DNA of 64,000 bases, taken from Solea solea. Its lineage: Eukaryota; Chordata; Actinopteri; Pleuronectiformes; Soleidae. Within the stretch, counting starts at the first letter, position 1, and the number at the start of each line of letters is the position of its first letter. Where the stretch lies: positions 4,295,302 to 4,359,301 of the forward strand of contig NC_081138.1 of the NCBI RefSeq assembly GCF_958295425.1, read 5' to 3'. A model generated the notes under the pieces. That model made no database searches. It had not been told where the DNA came from and saw only the letters and a list, made by a program, of their open reading frames with translations. Below, one piece after another: positions 35,788-48,876 of the stretch. Position numbers and translations under genes: made by a program.

Positions 35788-37757
35788 GCCAAGTTCTCTG
35801 TGAAACACATTGTATGCATCTTCCTCAACAGCGGCAAGTTGAGTGCCCCTGAAAAAAAGATTCTGAGATTTTGAGAAAGACAACGTACATATGTTTGGGG
35901 CAGTCACTGTGACAAATTTGGAGCATGCTTGCAGACAGATTACTGACCAGGCCACGAAATGGAACGAGCAGCAAAGTCATAATCAAACCGCCTCTCAGTG
36001 CATGAATACTCCTGAATATCGAAGTTCAAAACGATGTGCTGTATGTAATGGTGTCTGACGTTCAGAAAACGTTATTACCATGGAACGAAAAGCTATTATG
36101 CATTTGCAGGTGGAACGTCCGCCGCTGACAGACTACCACGGCAAGTGAGAGGAAGGCTGAGTGGCTAAAACGGTCGAAAGACAGCCAGTGAATCTCAAAG
36201 GGTGTGGTGGCTCTGTATCACAGAAAAAGCAAGACATTCCAGAGACAAACAAGCAAAGTGCTGGTTTGTCTGCGAGAGCAGACAGCAGAGTGTTCCAGAG
36301 GGAAAAATAGTTACAGCAGCAGGCCAGTGCATTTTCTACACAGTAGCAAAAGCCATATGTCAGCATAGTTTAGCACACACAGGATCTTTATGGAAAGGTC
36401 TGAGAAGGCAAAGACATTCTACCTCCCTCTGGTTTGTGTCTGTCTGCCTGCTTTCTCTGTCCACCATCACAAAAGCACACAGACACAAACACTGCTTCCT
36501 TCACTCTAATCTGCAGAGAGCCAGAGAGCAGGTTGGAGGAGGAGGGCCAGGAAGATGAAGTGGCGTGGGAAGGGTTAAGTCCAAACACATCCATCTGCTT
36601 CCTCGTCTGTCCTCCTGGCTGGCTGTTGGCTCCAGCCCAACTTTTACACAGCACGTAAGCACATACACAGAACTGCACAAAACCAAACCACAATTCTCAA
36701 GTTTGAGTATTTTTGCATCGCTTTTATTATATAAGAAGGAGGATTTCCAGATGCCTTCAATGAGATACTACTGACCTGAGCCAAAGAGCTGGCCAATACA
36801 TTTAAGACAACATCTGAGAATGTCTTCAGCATTTCTCTGAAGTATACTACAGCACACTTTGACCAAAAGGAGTACTTTTTTCACTTTGGAAATACTTTTA
36901 TATCTCATGTTGGTTTTAGGATGTGTGTTTCAGATCGTCTTTTTTGTATATGCTGAAAATGTTAGATGTATGTTAGAGTTGACAGCATCATAACCACATG
37001 CACAGATTTGGTATATTAAAAAAGAATAATAATTTCAAGATAACAACAAAACTATAAAACAGAAACAGAAGCACTTTACCCAGCTGATGTCCTATTAGCA
37101 AATTTCAAATATTATGTATCTAAAATTTCTGTTCTTGCTTTCTTGATTTTGTTATGTATCCTTGTCAGGTGAGCTATGGTCAACAGGGCCAGTTAGTTGT
37201 GTGCTTGTGCTGTTTTAGGCTGAGGTATCACACAAACATATACACTTTCCCACCAACTCAGAAGCCTCGAGGCCAAAATAGCGTTCTCCTTTCTCTGAAT
37301 TTGACTTGTACTGTTAATGTTTGCCTTGTGTTGTGTTTGCGGGAACAGTGTTAAGTGCAGTACAAGCTGTACAAGCTCAGGTATTCTGCCAAACCTGTGT
37401 AGACTATCTGTGCAGCTTCTGTGTAGCAACTAAGGTTGTCACAGTATTTCATTTTCTTACTGTACAAATTTGTAAAGCCATGGACACCATTGTGGTAACC
37501 CCATGTAATTCATGTAAGCTGAACTGGGTTTCCACGATGTGCTGATCATGGAGTTAACAGTCCTGATGACTTCAATGACGAGACACACCTGACATCTCAG
37601 CTTCAGCAGCTGGTCTGACAGGAGCGCGCTCACGATGCCATTATATGCTGTCAAGCTGAGTGACCGATAGAGCTAATAACTGCAATAACGTATTACAGTA
37701 ATAAAAACAGCTTTAGTAGACACACTAACGGTTCAGTTCGATACACTACAGTATTGT
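35788..37757. other. Non-coding stretch with one weak exon candidate
   Basis: No gene is supported. The segment 36517-36573 follows a good acceptor (CACTCTAATCTGCAG) and has a 57-bp frame-preserving, Glu-rich reading (EPESRLEEEGQEDEVAWEG) before GTTAAG. A CAG-GTGAGC junction at about 37169 has no open exon upstream. Confidence 0.35.
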
Positions 37758-38204
37758 GTTTGTGTTTCCATTAGCAATAGTACCAAAATAGAGATTATCA
37801 TTGTTTGGTTCCCTTCACTTGGGGCACCAGAGTAAAATGGTATGGTTATGGTCAGGGTAGCTCCACCCAAGACAGTCAGCTGATTGGGTGGCAGAAACTT
37901 TGTGATCGGTATAAATATCCCATGAATTCAAGGCCTGCAGTCTGTTCTCATACAAAGCTTTACGTCTTGTTGCGACAAACTGAGCTGCAGGATGTCTTCA
38001 ATTGTTGTCCGTTGTGACACATGCTGTCGTTGCACTGGTACAGTGTCATGCTACAATGTCATGCTACGTGGCCTTCGGGCACAACCCACACCCCGCCTAC
38101 CAAGTAAAAGTACTGCTATGAGTTGGAAGCAAGCCTGACCGAGGGCTTTACTATTCCAAACCGTACTGTACCAAACCAAACTGTACTATGATGGAAACAC
38201 AGCT
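37758..38204 (-). mobile_element. Family-B MITE, copy 2 (minus strand)
   Basis: The complement begins GAGCTGTGTTTCCATCATAG and runs through GTTTGGTACAGTAC, AGTAAAGCCCTCGGTCAGGC and TACCATTTTACTCTGG to end near ATGGAAACACAAAC, matching family-B copy 1. A 13-bp unit TGTCATGCTACAA/GT is tandemly duplicated at about 38046-38070. It contains no transposase. Near-identical words (TATTG) flank both ends. Confidence 0.7.
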
Positions 38205-39262
38205 CAATATTGTTGTTGTTGTATTTGAGTGAGTAGCATGGGTGAACTTAAAGATCAGGTATCCCCTCTCTGAATATAATATGCTTGCCCTGATAATGAC
38301 TTTACATGATATACACCAGTCATACACGTTATGAAACCAGTGCAATAACTGAAGGATATGTTCGACTATAACCACACTGGCAGAACATACACAGTGAACG
38401 TCATATACTCACAATGTGCCTTCTCTACCACTTCCTGTAACTACAAAAACCCTGTCCCCACGTGTTCAACCCATATCTCTGACAATAAAACATTTCAAAA
38501 AAAGTAAAAGAAGGTGCGAGAGGCGGTACGAGAGGTTACAGAAAGTCCTTAGCAAAAAAAATAGCATATAAAAACTTTCAGATTTGAGCCTTTGATGAAA
38601 TGGATACACTCTACATGCCTGAACCTATCTATGCAATGCACAGCTGGACAGCTGCAGGGAGTCAAAGGAAAGAGCATAAAGGGAGGAGACAATATGCCCC
38701 ACTGCAAACACCTTCATAGAAGAGTATGTTGTCACTGAGAAGAAAGATGGTTGTCTGATGAAGGAGCACCTGGTTATGGAGAGGCCTGAGCCTCCTGAAA
38801 CCTCAGTTGTTCAGCATATATAATTACTTAACTTCTAGTACTTTACAATATATTTGCAATGGTAAAGTTGACACTGAACAACTTATTTAAACTGCTGATG
38901 TTGAGGTGTATGTGACAAAATAAAAGAATAAGACAGAAAGGGGCGTGCAGACTTGCAGTGTGTCAGACAACAAGGTCAGCCCATCCCGGGAGAGGTGTTG
39001 GCTTTCTAACAGAGAAGGCTACTTGAAACCAAGGTCACTGCTCTGTGGCTGTGAGAGGTATAGGGGAGTGGGGGCCAGACAGGGACAGCTTTGCCACATG
39101 GTCTGTTGTGTTCGGGGTTCGGTGGGCTGTGTAGACACCTTGAGAAAGTAAGGCCGTCACTTTTTACCCAAAATGTAGCTATTCGTTAAAACTCAAACCT
39201 AAAAAAAAAAGGATTTAGAGCCTGGAAGCCCCACACACCATCTGAAGTAGTTACCACATGGG
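38205..39262. other. Non-coding stretch, no gene seen
   Basis: Unique sequence. Nothing beyond short open frames was recognised. Confidence 0.5.
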
Positions 39263-39275
39263 TCAGCAGGGGGCG
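39263..39275. promoter_or_regulatory. CTCF-like core motif
   Basis: TCAGCAGGGGGCG fits the CTCF core (CCASYAGRKGGCR) except for T at the first position. It lies in a GC-richer block. CTCF binds such sites at loop anchors and insulators. Occupancy cannot be judged from sequence. Confidence 0.35.
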
Positions 39276-41211
39276 AAGAGAGCCTCGAGTGATGTTATGT
39301 TGTTCTCAGAGCCGGGGTTAACTTATTAAACACAAGTTGTTGCTTGAAATTGGAGGACACAGACTGAACCACCATCCTGAGCAAGTGGATGAAGAGCAAG
39401 GGAACAAATCGACCCACTCACCTGTTAGCTTAGCAGCTAGCTTCACCAGAGTGAAGCGCAACGAGTGTTCAACCTAAGTGTAATATGAAAATTGTCACAT
39501 TTGAGTGGGAGGCGGGGAATGTCTGAATATCTTAAAAGGAGTAGAATTCAGATCTTTGAGAGAAAGTAAATCATTAAAAGGTTTAACATATCCACAAAGA
39601 GCCGAGGCAAAACTTCCTGAAATCCGATGTCTCTCTGACATAAACAAATCAAAAGAGTCCACTACCAGAACGGCTAGAAACTATATGGAGCAGGGAGCTA
39701 AGCTGCTCTTTGCACTCATCCTTCCTAATAAATGACGATTGACTATCACTGCCCTTTGATAAAGCACAAGATTAGAGCCGAGTGGCCTGTAGAAACTGGA
39801 CACATCCAAAATCGGGGTTAAATTTAGCAATTCAAACTACCTGCTAATCCAGGCAGAGCTCTCTTACATTGACACGGAGACATATAATGTGACATGCCAG
39901 TATGTGTCCCTTTCATTGTAACTGTTGAGTTGAAGTTCTGAGACAAAGAGGTGTGTGCACTGTTAATTTCATGGTACAAATCTAAATGTATTCTAGTAAA
40001 CTAGGAAAGTATGTGTCCTCACTTGTATGAAAGACCTGAAACCCATCGGGAGATCGTAAACATGGGTGAGGTTTGCATCTTTAGACACGAAACGACATAA
40101 AACACCCGACCATTTTGTTTGTGCACGACATCTACAAAGGACTGAATAAGGAGTGATGGATGCAACTGGATGAGGGTTATTGAATGGACAATCAAAACCA
40201 AACTGTGTACAGAGGGAGGGCTACTTGACTGTTATCTTATCCTCCCCCACCTTGGACCAGGGCCTAGCAGCTCTAAAATTAGCCATCACATCTAAACACA
40301 GTCTTTGGTGCAGCAGCTACACTTTGATGGGAACTTGGCTCATGGCTGACGCACTGAAAGCACACTCAAGCCCATCTCCAAATGCACTGAGATGACGCCA
40401 AGACACTATGCACGCAAACTAGAGACACACAGTCCTTGACTGTCTCAATTTTTACAATGACATTTAGATGAAACCCTTATACATACAGATCATGATCTAT
40501 TAAAATACAGCCAAAGAACAAGTGTATTAATAGCTGGAGTATCATGTCAAGTCTCTTATAAAGATAAATTAATCACATGGGTGAGACACAAACATAAAAA
40601 AATAAAATTAAAATAAATAAATAAAAGAAAGGAGGGAGCGGCTGTGACTCAGCAGGGACTGAGACTAAAACAGGCTACTTCTTCAAAATACAAGGTTCAA
40701 GATGCTGATGGAACAAGAGTTTGAGGCAATTCAGAGACCACCAACGTTATAAAGTAGCAGTGAGTCTAAATCAGTCTAACAATCAGGTAGAGATCCTGTT
40801 TGAGCATGTGTGCATTAACGTGTACTTAAGTTTGTGGAAAACTAAGCCTGGGAAGAAACCATGACCTCCCAGCAACAGCAGGAAGAAAAAAAATACCTTA
40901 ATGAAAGCAAGCCGACATCCTGTGCTCACGGAGCAAATGCAGATGAATATATCCAGCACTATTTTTGTCCACATTTGTGAAACCACACTGTTTGTATTCA
41001 TATGTAGATAGCAGGAGGCGGCTGCATGTAAATTGAATGTTTACAGTATCAAAATGCACCGACTATTTGTTTTGCAACACTGCCAACAGGATTTACAATG
41101 ACTGCTAGCTTCTTTGTGACCTTAATACGCACGTACTCCTCAACATAACCAAAACCCTTAAGTGGCATAATTAAAAAAAAGAAATGATATAATTTAATGT
41201 AGAAAGACAGT
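39276..41211. other. Non-coding stretch; small minus-strand exon candidate
   Basis: On the minus strand, CATATTACACTTAG ends next to 39473 and an ACAG-GTGAGT donor starts at 39421, bounding a 52-bp segment (39422-39473) rich in GCTAGCTGCTAAGC. It could be a 5' UTR exon but is not phase-preserving. An A/T-rich AAAT repeat lies at 40595-40628. Nothing else is supported. Confidence 0.35.
40595..40628. repeat. (AAAT)n-rich tract
   Basis: AAAT/AATAA units with interruptions. Confidence 0.8.
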
Positions 41212-41725
41212 GACTACGTTTCCATGCACAGTCACTATTCCGTTCAATTGGACAAGCCCTACGAGAGAAATTGATTTATTGAATAAAGTGTGTCTGCCTC
41301 TGTTCCGCTAGGGGGTGAAACACCCCCATCAGCTTGTTAGAATTAGGTGGTTTCCTGTTTAGCAATGCTGCTGGATAGTCAGCATGTCGAACTTCATTCC
41401 TTAACGTAAAAATATCCTACTCTTAAATCTGATAGGGCATAAATTATGTCTCTTCCGTCAGTACAAAAACTGTACTGGCTTGAATTTGACGATGTTTTTG
41501 TCACTATTGTCCTATTCTTCTGTGTAACAGCTCCTTCTATTATTATAGGTATTAGCCAGGTGTGGGAGCTGCACCCAGGACAGCTTCAGTTTGACAGCAG
41601 TAGCTTAACTACTACTTGCATTACCTGGGTGTGTTACTCCTACTTCGAGAGATTCAATATAGTAAAATTTCACTTTTTTGTTGGAATAACACAATATTTT
41701 TTTTTTCCAATGTCATGTAAACATA
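41212..41725. mobile_element. Probable MITE G (ACGTTTCCATGCAC end)
   Basis: The left end GACTACGTTTCCATGCAC and the complement of the right end TATGTTTACATGACATTGG share an imperfect inverted core of about 13 bp. The unit is about 514 bp. It contains a GGGGGTG/CACCCCC hairpin near 41314 and a CCGCTAGGGGGTG word that resembles a CTCF core. Its ends are related in style to family A, but the interior is not obviously shared. Confidence 0.45.
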
Positions 41726-43521
41726 CCAAGTTTGACATATAACAACTGTAACAGAGTTACAAAGCCAGGAGATGAAGGCTTGATTTGGTGAAATCAGAGG
41801 AAAATCAGACACAAGTGAAAAGGAAACACTGCTACTGCGACATCACTAACGCAGACATTTGTTACTCGTCTCATTAACAACATTCCATGGACAGAAAAGT
41901 GCAGAGCAAAGAGCACGCAAAGGACTCGGTGCAGCTAGATTGTTGAACATAAAGCTGCCACTGTGCACTGCTATTTATCTTTTTCATTCTCATACCTACA
42001 ATTCACTTGGACTCAGTCGGCGTGCTAACTGGTCTGAACCTCCATTACACAGAGCACATTGGCTTGCCCACTCCCACCCAGCAGTGGCAGACTGCCAGGT
42101 GAGAAAAACAGTGTGTGTGTGTGTGTGTGTGAATGCATTTGCAGCACAAAAACTACAAACCACCTCATAACCTGTCAACAGTGAGAAATTCGGCTCAGTG
42201 CTTTAATACTCCTGAAAATAACTCTAACCTTGGGTATAAAAGACAGGACATGCTGATGAGGAACCCCTGGGCAGACAGTAAAGCATCACGCAGCATTCCC
42301 TTGCTTCCCATTTCCCTGAAACTATATGACCTATGGCAGTCCTCAAATTCCTTTGCCCAAAGATGTGAGCTCCTTACCATTCAGCTTGCTATTAGCGTAT
42401 TTCTCTGCACTCCATGCCACAGTACCTCGCCTGTTCCCTGCAAACAGACTCCTTCTATACAGCATCAGTATGCAGCTTGCTTAAGGGGGAAGAGGAGGAG
42501 CAGCAGAGGGGAGGAAGAAGGGAAGGTTGGGAAAACAAAGCCTCTATAGTCGTCTCTCCAGCCGGGCCAGACCGAGCCGCACTAGTGGGGGTGAGTTATG
42601 TAATGCCACTAGCAGGGCCCACTTCCCTGTTTCAGAGCTGCAGCACACACTAATCCGCACTGAGGAACAAGCCCCGCTTTAGAGAAAGGGGAGGGGATAA
42701 AAGGGCAGCTATGAGGGAACCAGTGGAGAAAGTGTGATAAAAAGAATTTTAGCTTTTTCATCTGTAACAAATCGAACAGACACCTCCCTGTCCGAATGGT
42801 ATCAGTCACATTCAACACATTTTAGCTGCTCACACAAGGCCTGGATCTATAGCTTCAATTCCAAGCATATAACTGCTGAATTACACAGTAGCTTGCAAAA
42901 AATGTATGTTGTTAACATGGTTGTCTTGTACAGTTAACAACAGTTATCTGATAATCTGTATCATATACACGGATACATGGTAATGACTATAATGGACATA
43001 TAGAAATTGAAAAATGAAATATATACCTTTAGAATCAAATTGCATAGTTCTGGGAAATAGGTGGCAATACCTAATCACAAGACACCTCAGTCAGTTCTAA
43101 CCATGGAGACCAGGTGGAGGATTTAAAGCAGTTAAAAATAAAAGTCTGATTCTGATTTACTGAGCTGCTTGCCTGGAAACCATGTGACTGGCATCGCATG
43201 AGAAGAGGGAGGGGGAGAGTGGCACGGGGGTTGTGTGTGCGTGTGTGAGTGTCTCCATCCCCATAGGCTCAAATACACACAGCATGTATTTCACTCCCCG
43301 CACCACAATGAGCTTTGTGATCAGTTTCCTTGGTTTCCACTGACAGTAAGCAGATATAGGCAGCTCAGAGAGGTAAACAACAGCAGCTCTTGCTGGTGCA
43401 CTGCTACAGACACACAGACACTAGAGAGATAGGTGGGAGGAGAGTAAGTAAGAGAGTCAGAAGCAAAGGGAGAGAGATGAAATTGTGCAGTAGAAGGTGG
43501 GGTTGGAGAGAGTCAGTCAGT
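41726..43521. other. Non-coding stretch, no gene seen
   Basis: Unique sequence with a GT repeat (42111-42131). GTGAG-type donors occur at about 42092 and 42591 without convincing open exons upstream. Confidence 0.45.
42111..42131. repeat. (GT)10 microsatellite
   Basis: Ten uninterrupted GT units. Confidence 0.95.
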
Positions 43522-44547
43522 GCGTTTACATGCTAAAAGTCCGATTTTAGTCGGACTAACACAATTATTTGGTTTTCTTAATGGCATAACACGTTAGTCC
43601 GACTAAAACCGAGATCTTAGTCCGAGTCTTAGTCGAACTAACATACCTAGATAATGTAATTCATAGTCAGGCATGTGTATGTATGTATCAGACTGGAGTT
43701 GGACTTTGTGTTCTGCCCGTGCACCAAAAAAAGACAAAAAACACAGCAACTACAAGTAATGCTTGTTCTAGATCTAATTTAAGTTTGAACAAATGTATGT
43801 GATGACGCGTAAATTGTTCAAATTCATTCGAAAACCTCCACCAACCCTTTGAGCACATGCCGCCATCCCCCACCGCCGTCACCACTCCCCCCAAAACTCC
43901 ACAAACACAATCACGGTTGTCTTTACTTTATAAACACTTTAAGTAATTGTTACATTACATTAACAGTGCTGCTAGTGTGCGTATTAATGACATGCCGATC
44001 CGAGCAACTTTCTGTTCTTTATCATCCAGTAGCCGTTTGTCAACACAAACATCTTAATTTCTGATATTATGTGATAGAAACACAAGTCTGTCGACTCGAT
44101 TGGGATTGACTGTGGCTCCCTTTTGTTTACATTATTACAGATAAGAACACAGTGCAGATGAGCCCCCGGCGCGGTGTGCGAGTGCTGTGTGTTTGTACAC
44201 AGCTCCCCGCGAGATGCAGTTGCTCGTCTCTCCACAGAAGTGGTGGACACTAAATATCTGCAGAGAGAGTTGAGGCTTGCATGTTGCCCTCACTGCTGCT
44301 GCGCACTGCAGCTGACAGCCCTAATACAGAACCACAGCATGGTCCATCTTGCCGTTCGCCATTTGTTTTTCTGTGCCCTGTAGGTCAACAGGAAACTGAT
44401 TCAATGTGCAACTTATAGAGCAAAAAGAGCCACCTACAGAGGCGGAGTCGGACGAACACAGCCAATAAATCGCTTTTCTCCTCTGCGTGTATACTCGGAC
44501 TAGGCAAGTTGCACAACTGCTTGTTTAAGTTGGACTACAGCCTTAGC
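43522..44547 (+). mobile_element. Family-A MITE, copy 2, long form
   Basis: It begins GCGTTTACATGC and CTAAAAGTCCGATTTTAGTC, carries several AGTCCGACT/AGTCGGACT inverted words, and ends with CACCTACAGAGGCGGAGTC..GGACTACAGCCTTA as in copy 1. It is about 1,026 bp, twice the other copies. The extra interior (about 43740-44320) includes a CpG-richer stretch near 44165-44240. This could be closer to the parental element or could carry an insertion. No transposase is recognised. Confidence 0.65.
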
Positions 44548-47500
44548 TCGAGTGTAGCAAATGCTGGTCAAGGCTACAGGCAGTAGACACTGATCACCAG
44601 GCTGCTGTTTTTTAATAACACATTAATTCGTTTTGTAGCTCCCAGATGGAACATTTCTCCTCGGAAAAAAATTATCTCTCAGTGTGATTTTGCACATTTT
44701 GATGACAGCCTGTCTAATAGCGATGATTCTATGTCACACTTGAGGCAAACATAAATACACAGAGATAAATACTGGGTTGGTGGTCCTCAATTTACACTAA
44801 AAAAAACAAAGAAATAAATAAATACACACATTCTTCTAATCCTTATAGAATTAAAATAAGGACAGTTATTCTGGAAATTCTGGGCATACAGACAACATTA
44901 GCGAAGCCTGCTAGCACACTGGCTTCAGTAAGTAAGTATAGTAACTTACAGTCAAACTGAAAGAGCACTGATGCTAATGTGCTCTAATTTTTATAACGTC
45001 ACAATGTAATGTTTATGAGTTTATGCTGAGCGTTGTTCTAGTACATCATGTTTTTTTGTGGCCTGAACACAAACATTGAGTCCCCAATTCAATAAAACAT
45101 AGTTCAATCTATTTAAGAGTTAAGACATTATTATCATTATGTATAACATGATCGGAAACACATTTTAGCTATGTAGAATGTAGTTGTGTGACTGGGACTG
45201 AGACAGAGTGATGGATGCTAGTTCTGCACTACAGAAGCGGTGACCTAGTTTACACAGTCTCTAACACACAAGTGTAAATGCACAGACACAGCCTCTGACA
45301 AAGGGACAGGAAAGCAGAGGTTAGGCATGCACTAAGCCCTGTTCTTAATACATGCATTCCAGTGGATAGACCTCAGTGCTGCTGCACTTGCTTGTTGGTA
45401 CAAGCAACCGCTGCACACTCTTGCATGACTGACAATAAGGGGTAAGGTCTGGCACTTGCAGCATGTGACCACATATACGTACAAGAACGCTCACGAACAG
45501 ATGGGTGTCTTTTAAAACCTGTTAAGGCAAAAACGATGATTTTTTTAAATTATTTCACCATTCACCTTATTAGGTCAGTTCTTGAGAGAAGTTCATGGCT
45601 AATCTTGCAACAACTGCTAATCAATGCATATAAAAGTACAAACTAATGACAAACTAATGACCAACTGATTCTTCTGGCACATATTGTGAGAGGATCTCTT
45701 AGGAGGAACTGTCACTGATGCAAAGGGTAAGTTCTGAGTGCAGGAGGATCCCCTCTTGCCTTTATTTAACCCCCCTTCTCTTTTTGCCTCCAAGATCAAA
45801 GCCATTTCATTGTGCTTTTATTTAGGGATGTAATAGGAAGCATATCTGCACAGTTCTATCAGGACAGAATGTTTGGTTCAACTCACACTGTAATCCAAAT
45901 GGATTAACACAGAGGAAGAAGAAAAGTCTATGCCAAACAGTGCTGGTGGGTAAAGTTTGTGTTTGGCTCACAACATGAAAAGATCCTAGCAAGCCAAACG
46001 TCTAGCTCTGAATGACACAACTCCACACATCATCACGCCGCTAGCTATAGTATAGCTCTATCATACAACATAGGTTGACTGATGGTCTAAAACAATGTAC
46101 ATGTTATTGTGATATAATTCTAAGATCTGAAGACGATGTGAAAAGGATGTCTTCAAGTGCTACATGGTTGACACGAGCATAAAGATGAATAAAAATAGAA
46201 ACTCTATGGTTCTATTCAATGCTCTCAAACTGCAAAACAGGCATCAGGCCACCACACAAGCATACACACAAGATACAGTATAACATGTATTATGATGCCA
46301 CCTCTAACATGCCTAGAAAGCAAGTCAAAACAAGAGCACATTTGCATTTGGCTTAATAAGACGGAGGTTTGGCCTGATGAAGACGTACATACCGATTCCA
46401 TGGCTGTGGGAGGAGAATGTCAGTGCGCTAAAATCCAACTAGAAAACACCTGCTGCAGAATCCTGAAAAACAAGAAGAAAACAAAACCAAGCATTCATTA
46501 CTGGGACAGCACAAGCAGTTTCACATTGCTAATGCTGGATATACTAGGATGTATGAAGATCATCATGTTTCTCCTCCCATGATTGGTTCTCCCACCTTTC
46601 TCCACAGAGAAAGGAGAAAAGCCTAAGGAGCTGATGTGTAGTGAAGCATTTGGTCCCCTTTGTTTTCCCTCCAAAACCTTGTCTTTAACTTTGCTTAGTG
46701 TCTAGTTTTGTCTTGTCCTGAGCTGCATGTATTGAGCCCACACCTTCCGTGCTAAATGAAGGAAGGTATAGAGGGATTATCAATGTGCCAATATTCAAAA
46801 GCTGAATTTTGATAATCCCCTACAGTCACAGTTTTCAGATTGAGACACATTAATTGAGTAAAGAAAATAAACTGTTAAATATTAAAATATATATATAGGC
46901 TACAGGTATGACAGCCATGGACTACTTTGTAAGCACTTTAACTAAAAGTATCTTACAGCCAAATCGCCATTCATTTGGAAAACCTTTAAGTTCCATAAAA
47001 TGTCAACAATTGCACTGACTATGCTTCAGTTGTTTTAGTATTGAGTTGAATGCATTTTAATATGTGATTTAAATGCTACTTAGAACATATGTAATAGTAA
47101 TTTATGGTGAAAAATGCAGCTCCACCTTAGCTTGAAACTAAAAATAAAGATTTTGAGTTTGAGAAACTAAACATCTGAATTTTATTGTGAACCATTTCAT
47201 CAGTGCCATCACAGCAGAAGTAGTTTAAAATAGACACAAGCACGACTTTATAGCGTCAGTATAAATGGTATTGTATACCAAGTGGGAAAATATATTGGTC
47301 CTTCATTCATCCAAAACACATCACAGCACTGAGTGAGGCTTCACAGTTGACACTGCACTTCCTGGGTCAATTTTCAAGTATATCGGCCATTTGAGACAAA
47401 TTAAAGGACATATAGAAAGTCAAAAAATTCTGATTGTGCAAGGTGATGCAGAACAACATTTATGCATATCACTACAATTTGTTGTGTGTACACCAATGAA

Positions 47501-48848
47501 CTTTAAACATTCAAAATTCTAGGTATATGAAACGTTGTCACAACCATATAAACAATGTTAATCATTTGAAATAATACTTTGTATTAATAGTTTCATATTA
47601 TAGACTGTTAACGGTGCACAAATAGGGTTAGGGTTGAACCAGGTTGTTCACAATAGATACAAAACTTTAAAATTTCCAGCCACAGCCCAGTGTCTGAGGC
47701 CAGCTAATGCTCCTAGCATGCCTGGCCGGCCCTTCCCCCAGTCCCGTCCCAACTACGAGGACAAGGATTTATCAGGATTTAGGAGGCGGAGCACGAGAGG
47801 GTATTTAACAGAGGTCCATTGTCAGGCTAAACTGGTAACATTCCAGTGATTATTGGACCACCCCACCACCTCCCCAGTCTGAACCCACATTTGTCCCATT
47901 TGGTTTTAAAGCTTCACGAGGGGATTGAAAACCAGCAGTTGTTAGCAACTAGCTGTCATGGCTAAAACCACCAAGAAAAAAAAAAAAACAATTTAGACAA
48001 ATCCCTGGGAATGTTACCCAGCAATCTACATTAACGTAGAAGCGTTCAACATTTGTTAAGAGTTATCCAATATCTCTGCTACGTGATATACTATTGTGTT
48101 GAACCTGTATAGAGGGTTTAACAGGGAAGAGCACTAAAGCTGACAGTATAGACAGGGTGACAGGTGGAAACACAGGATAGGATTAAGGCCAGACCTCACT
48201 GCAAAGGCCTAAGTATTAGGAAGCATGAATGTTAGATTTGTATTAGCGCTTGTTCTGAAGAGGAGTTTAAGGGGCTTTCCCAGCAGGAATCACAGCACTG
48301 ACAGAATGTAATATCCCAGCCAGGACACAGGACACTACCCTCCCAAAAGATCACCAATATACATTTCCACAGTTTCAACTGAGAATTGTACACCATGTAA
48401 AATGTGCCTAAACCAAATACCTTATACTTATAGTATACCATTAATTAGTGAAAAAAACAAAACAAAACGGTAAGGCAAGACTTAGAACTGTCAAAATATT
48501 TCAGAGGAACTGAGCTGCTCAGAGTATGAAAACAGATCACATACTAGTCTATTTCAGGGATAATTTCAGCTGTAAACTGAATATTTAGTTGCAGATGCTT
48601 CTTATGGCTCAATTAAATAAAAGGCACATCAGGAACTGGTTGCACCAGTCCCAGCTAAGGCTGGATGAAACTTGGCGTGGGCATCAAAGAAAATCTTGAA
48701 TCTGAACTTGTACCTAAACTACTCTTCAACCAATCGAGTGGATGTGGGTAGCAAAACAAAATATTTTCGTCTACCCATCCTGATGACTGATGGCTTTTTA
48801 CTCTGCCTTTGACTCTATTGACAACAACTTACGCAACAGTTGTGTTAC
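44548..48848. other. AT-rich non-coding stretch, no gene seen
   Basis: Unique DNA with a short tandem ACAAACTAATG duplication at about 45638-45662, a TAGGGTTAGGGTT word at 47623 and an A12 run near 47980. The 96-codon frame at 46292-46582 is hydrophilic, but I see no splice donor or family motif. Confidence 0.45.
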
Positions 48849-48876
48849 ACAAAGGTTGTTGATCAACAACCTTTGT
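48849..48876. repeat. Perfect 28-bp palindrome
   Basis: The half-site ACAAAGGTTGTTGA is followed directly by its exact complement with no spacer, giving a 28-bp perfect palindrome centred at 48862/48863. ACAAAGG also matches the SOX/TCF core on both strands. No surrounding transposon is recognised. Confidence 0.9.

Noticed and set aside
35328..35837. 169-codon minus-strand open frame
   Set aside because: It is antisense to the more protein-like plus frame at 35263-35787 and reads as Ser/Pro/Leu low-complexity sequence.
41446..41742. 98-codon frame over MITE G
   Set aside because: It lies inside the element, reads hydrophobic low-complexity sequence and includes the T-rich right end, so it is not a transposase.
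46292..46582. 96-codon hydrophilic plus-strand frame
   Set aside because: It looks slightly protein-like, but I see no donor at its end and no family similarity.
47623..47635. TAGGGTTAGGGTT as an interstitial telomere repeat
   Set aside because: Only two hexamers are present, well within chance and common in fish introns.
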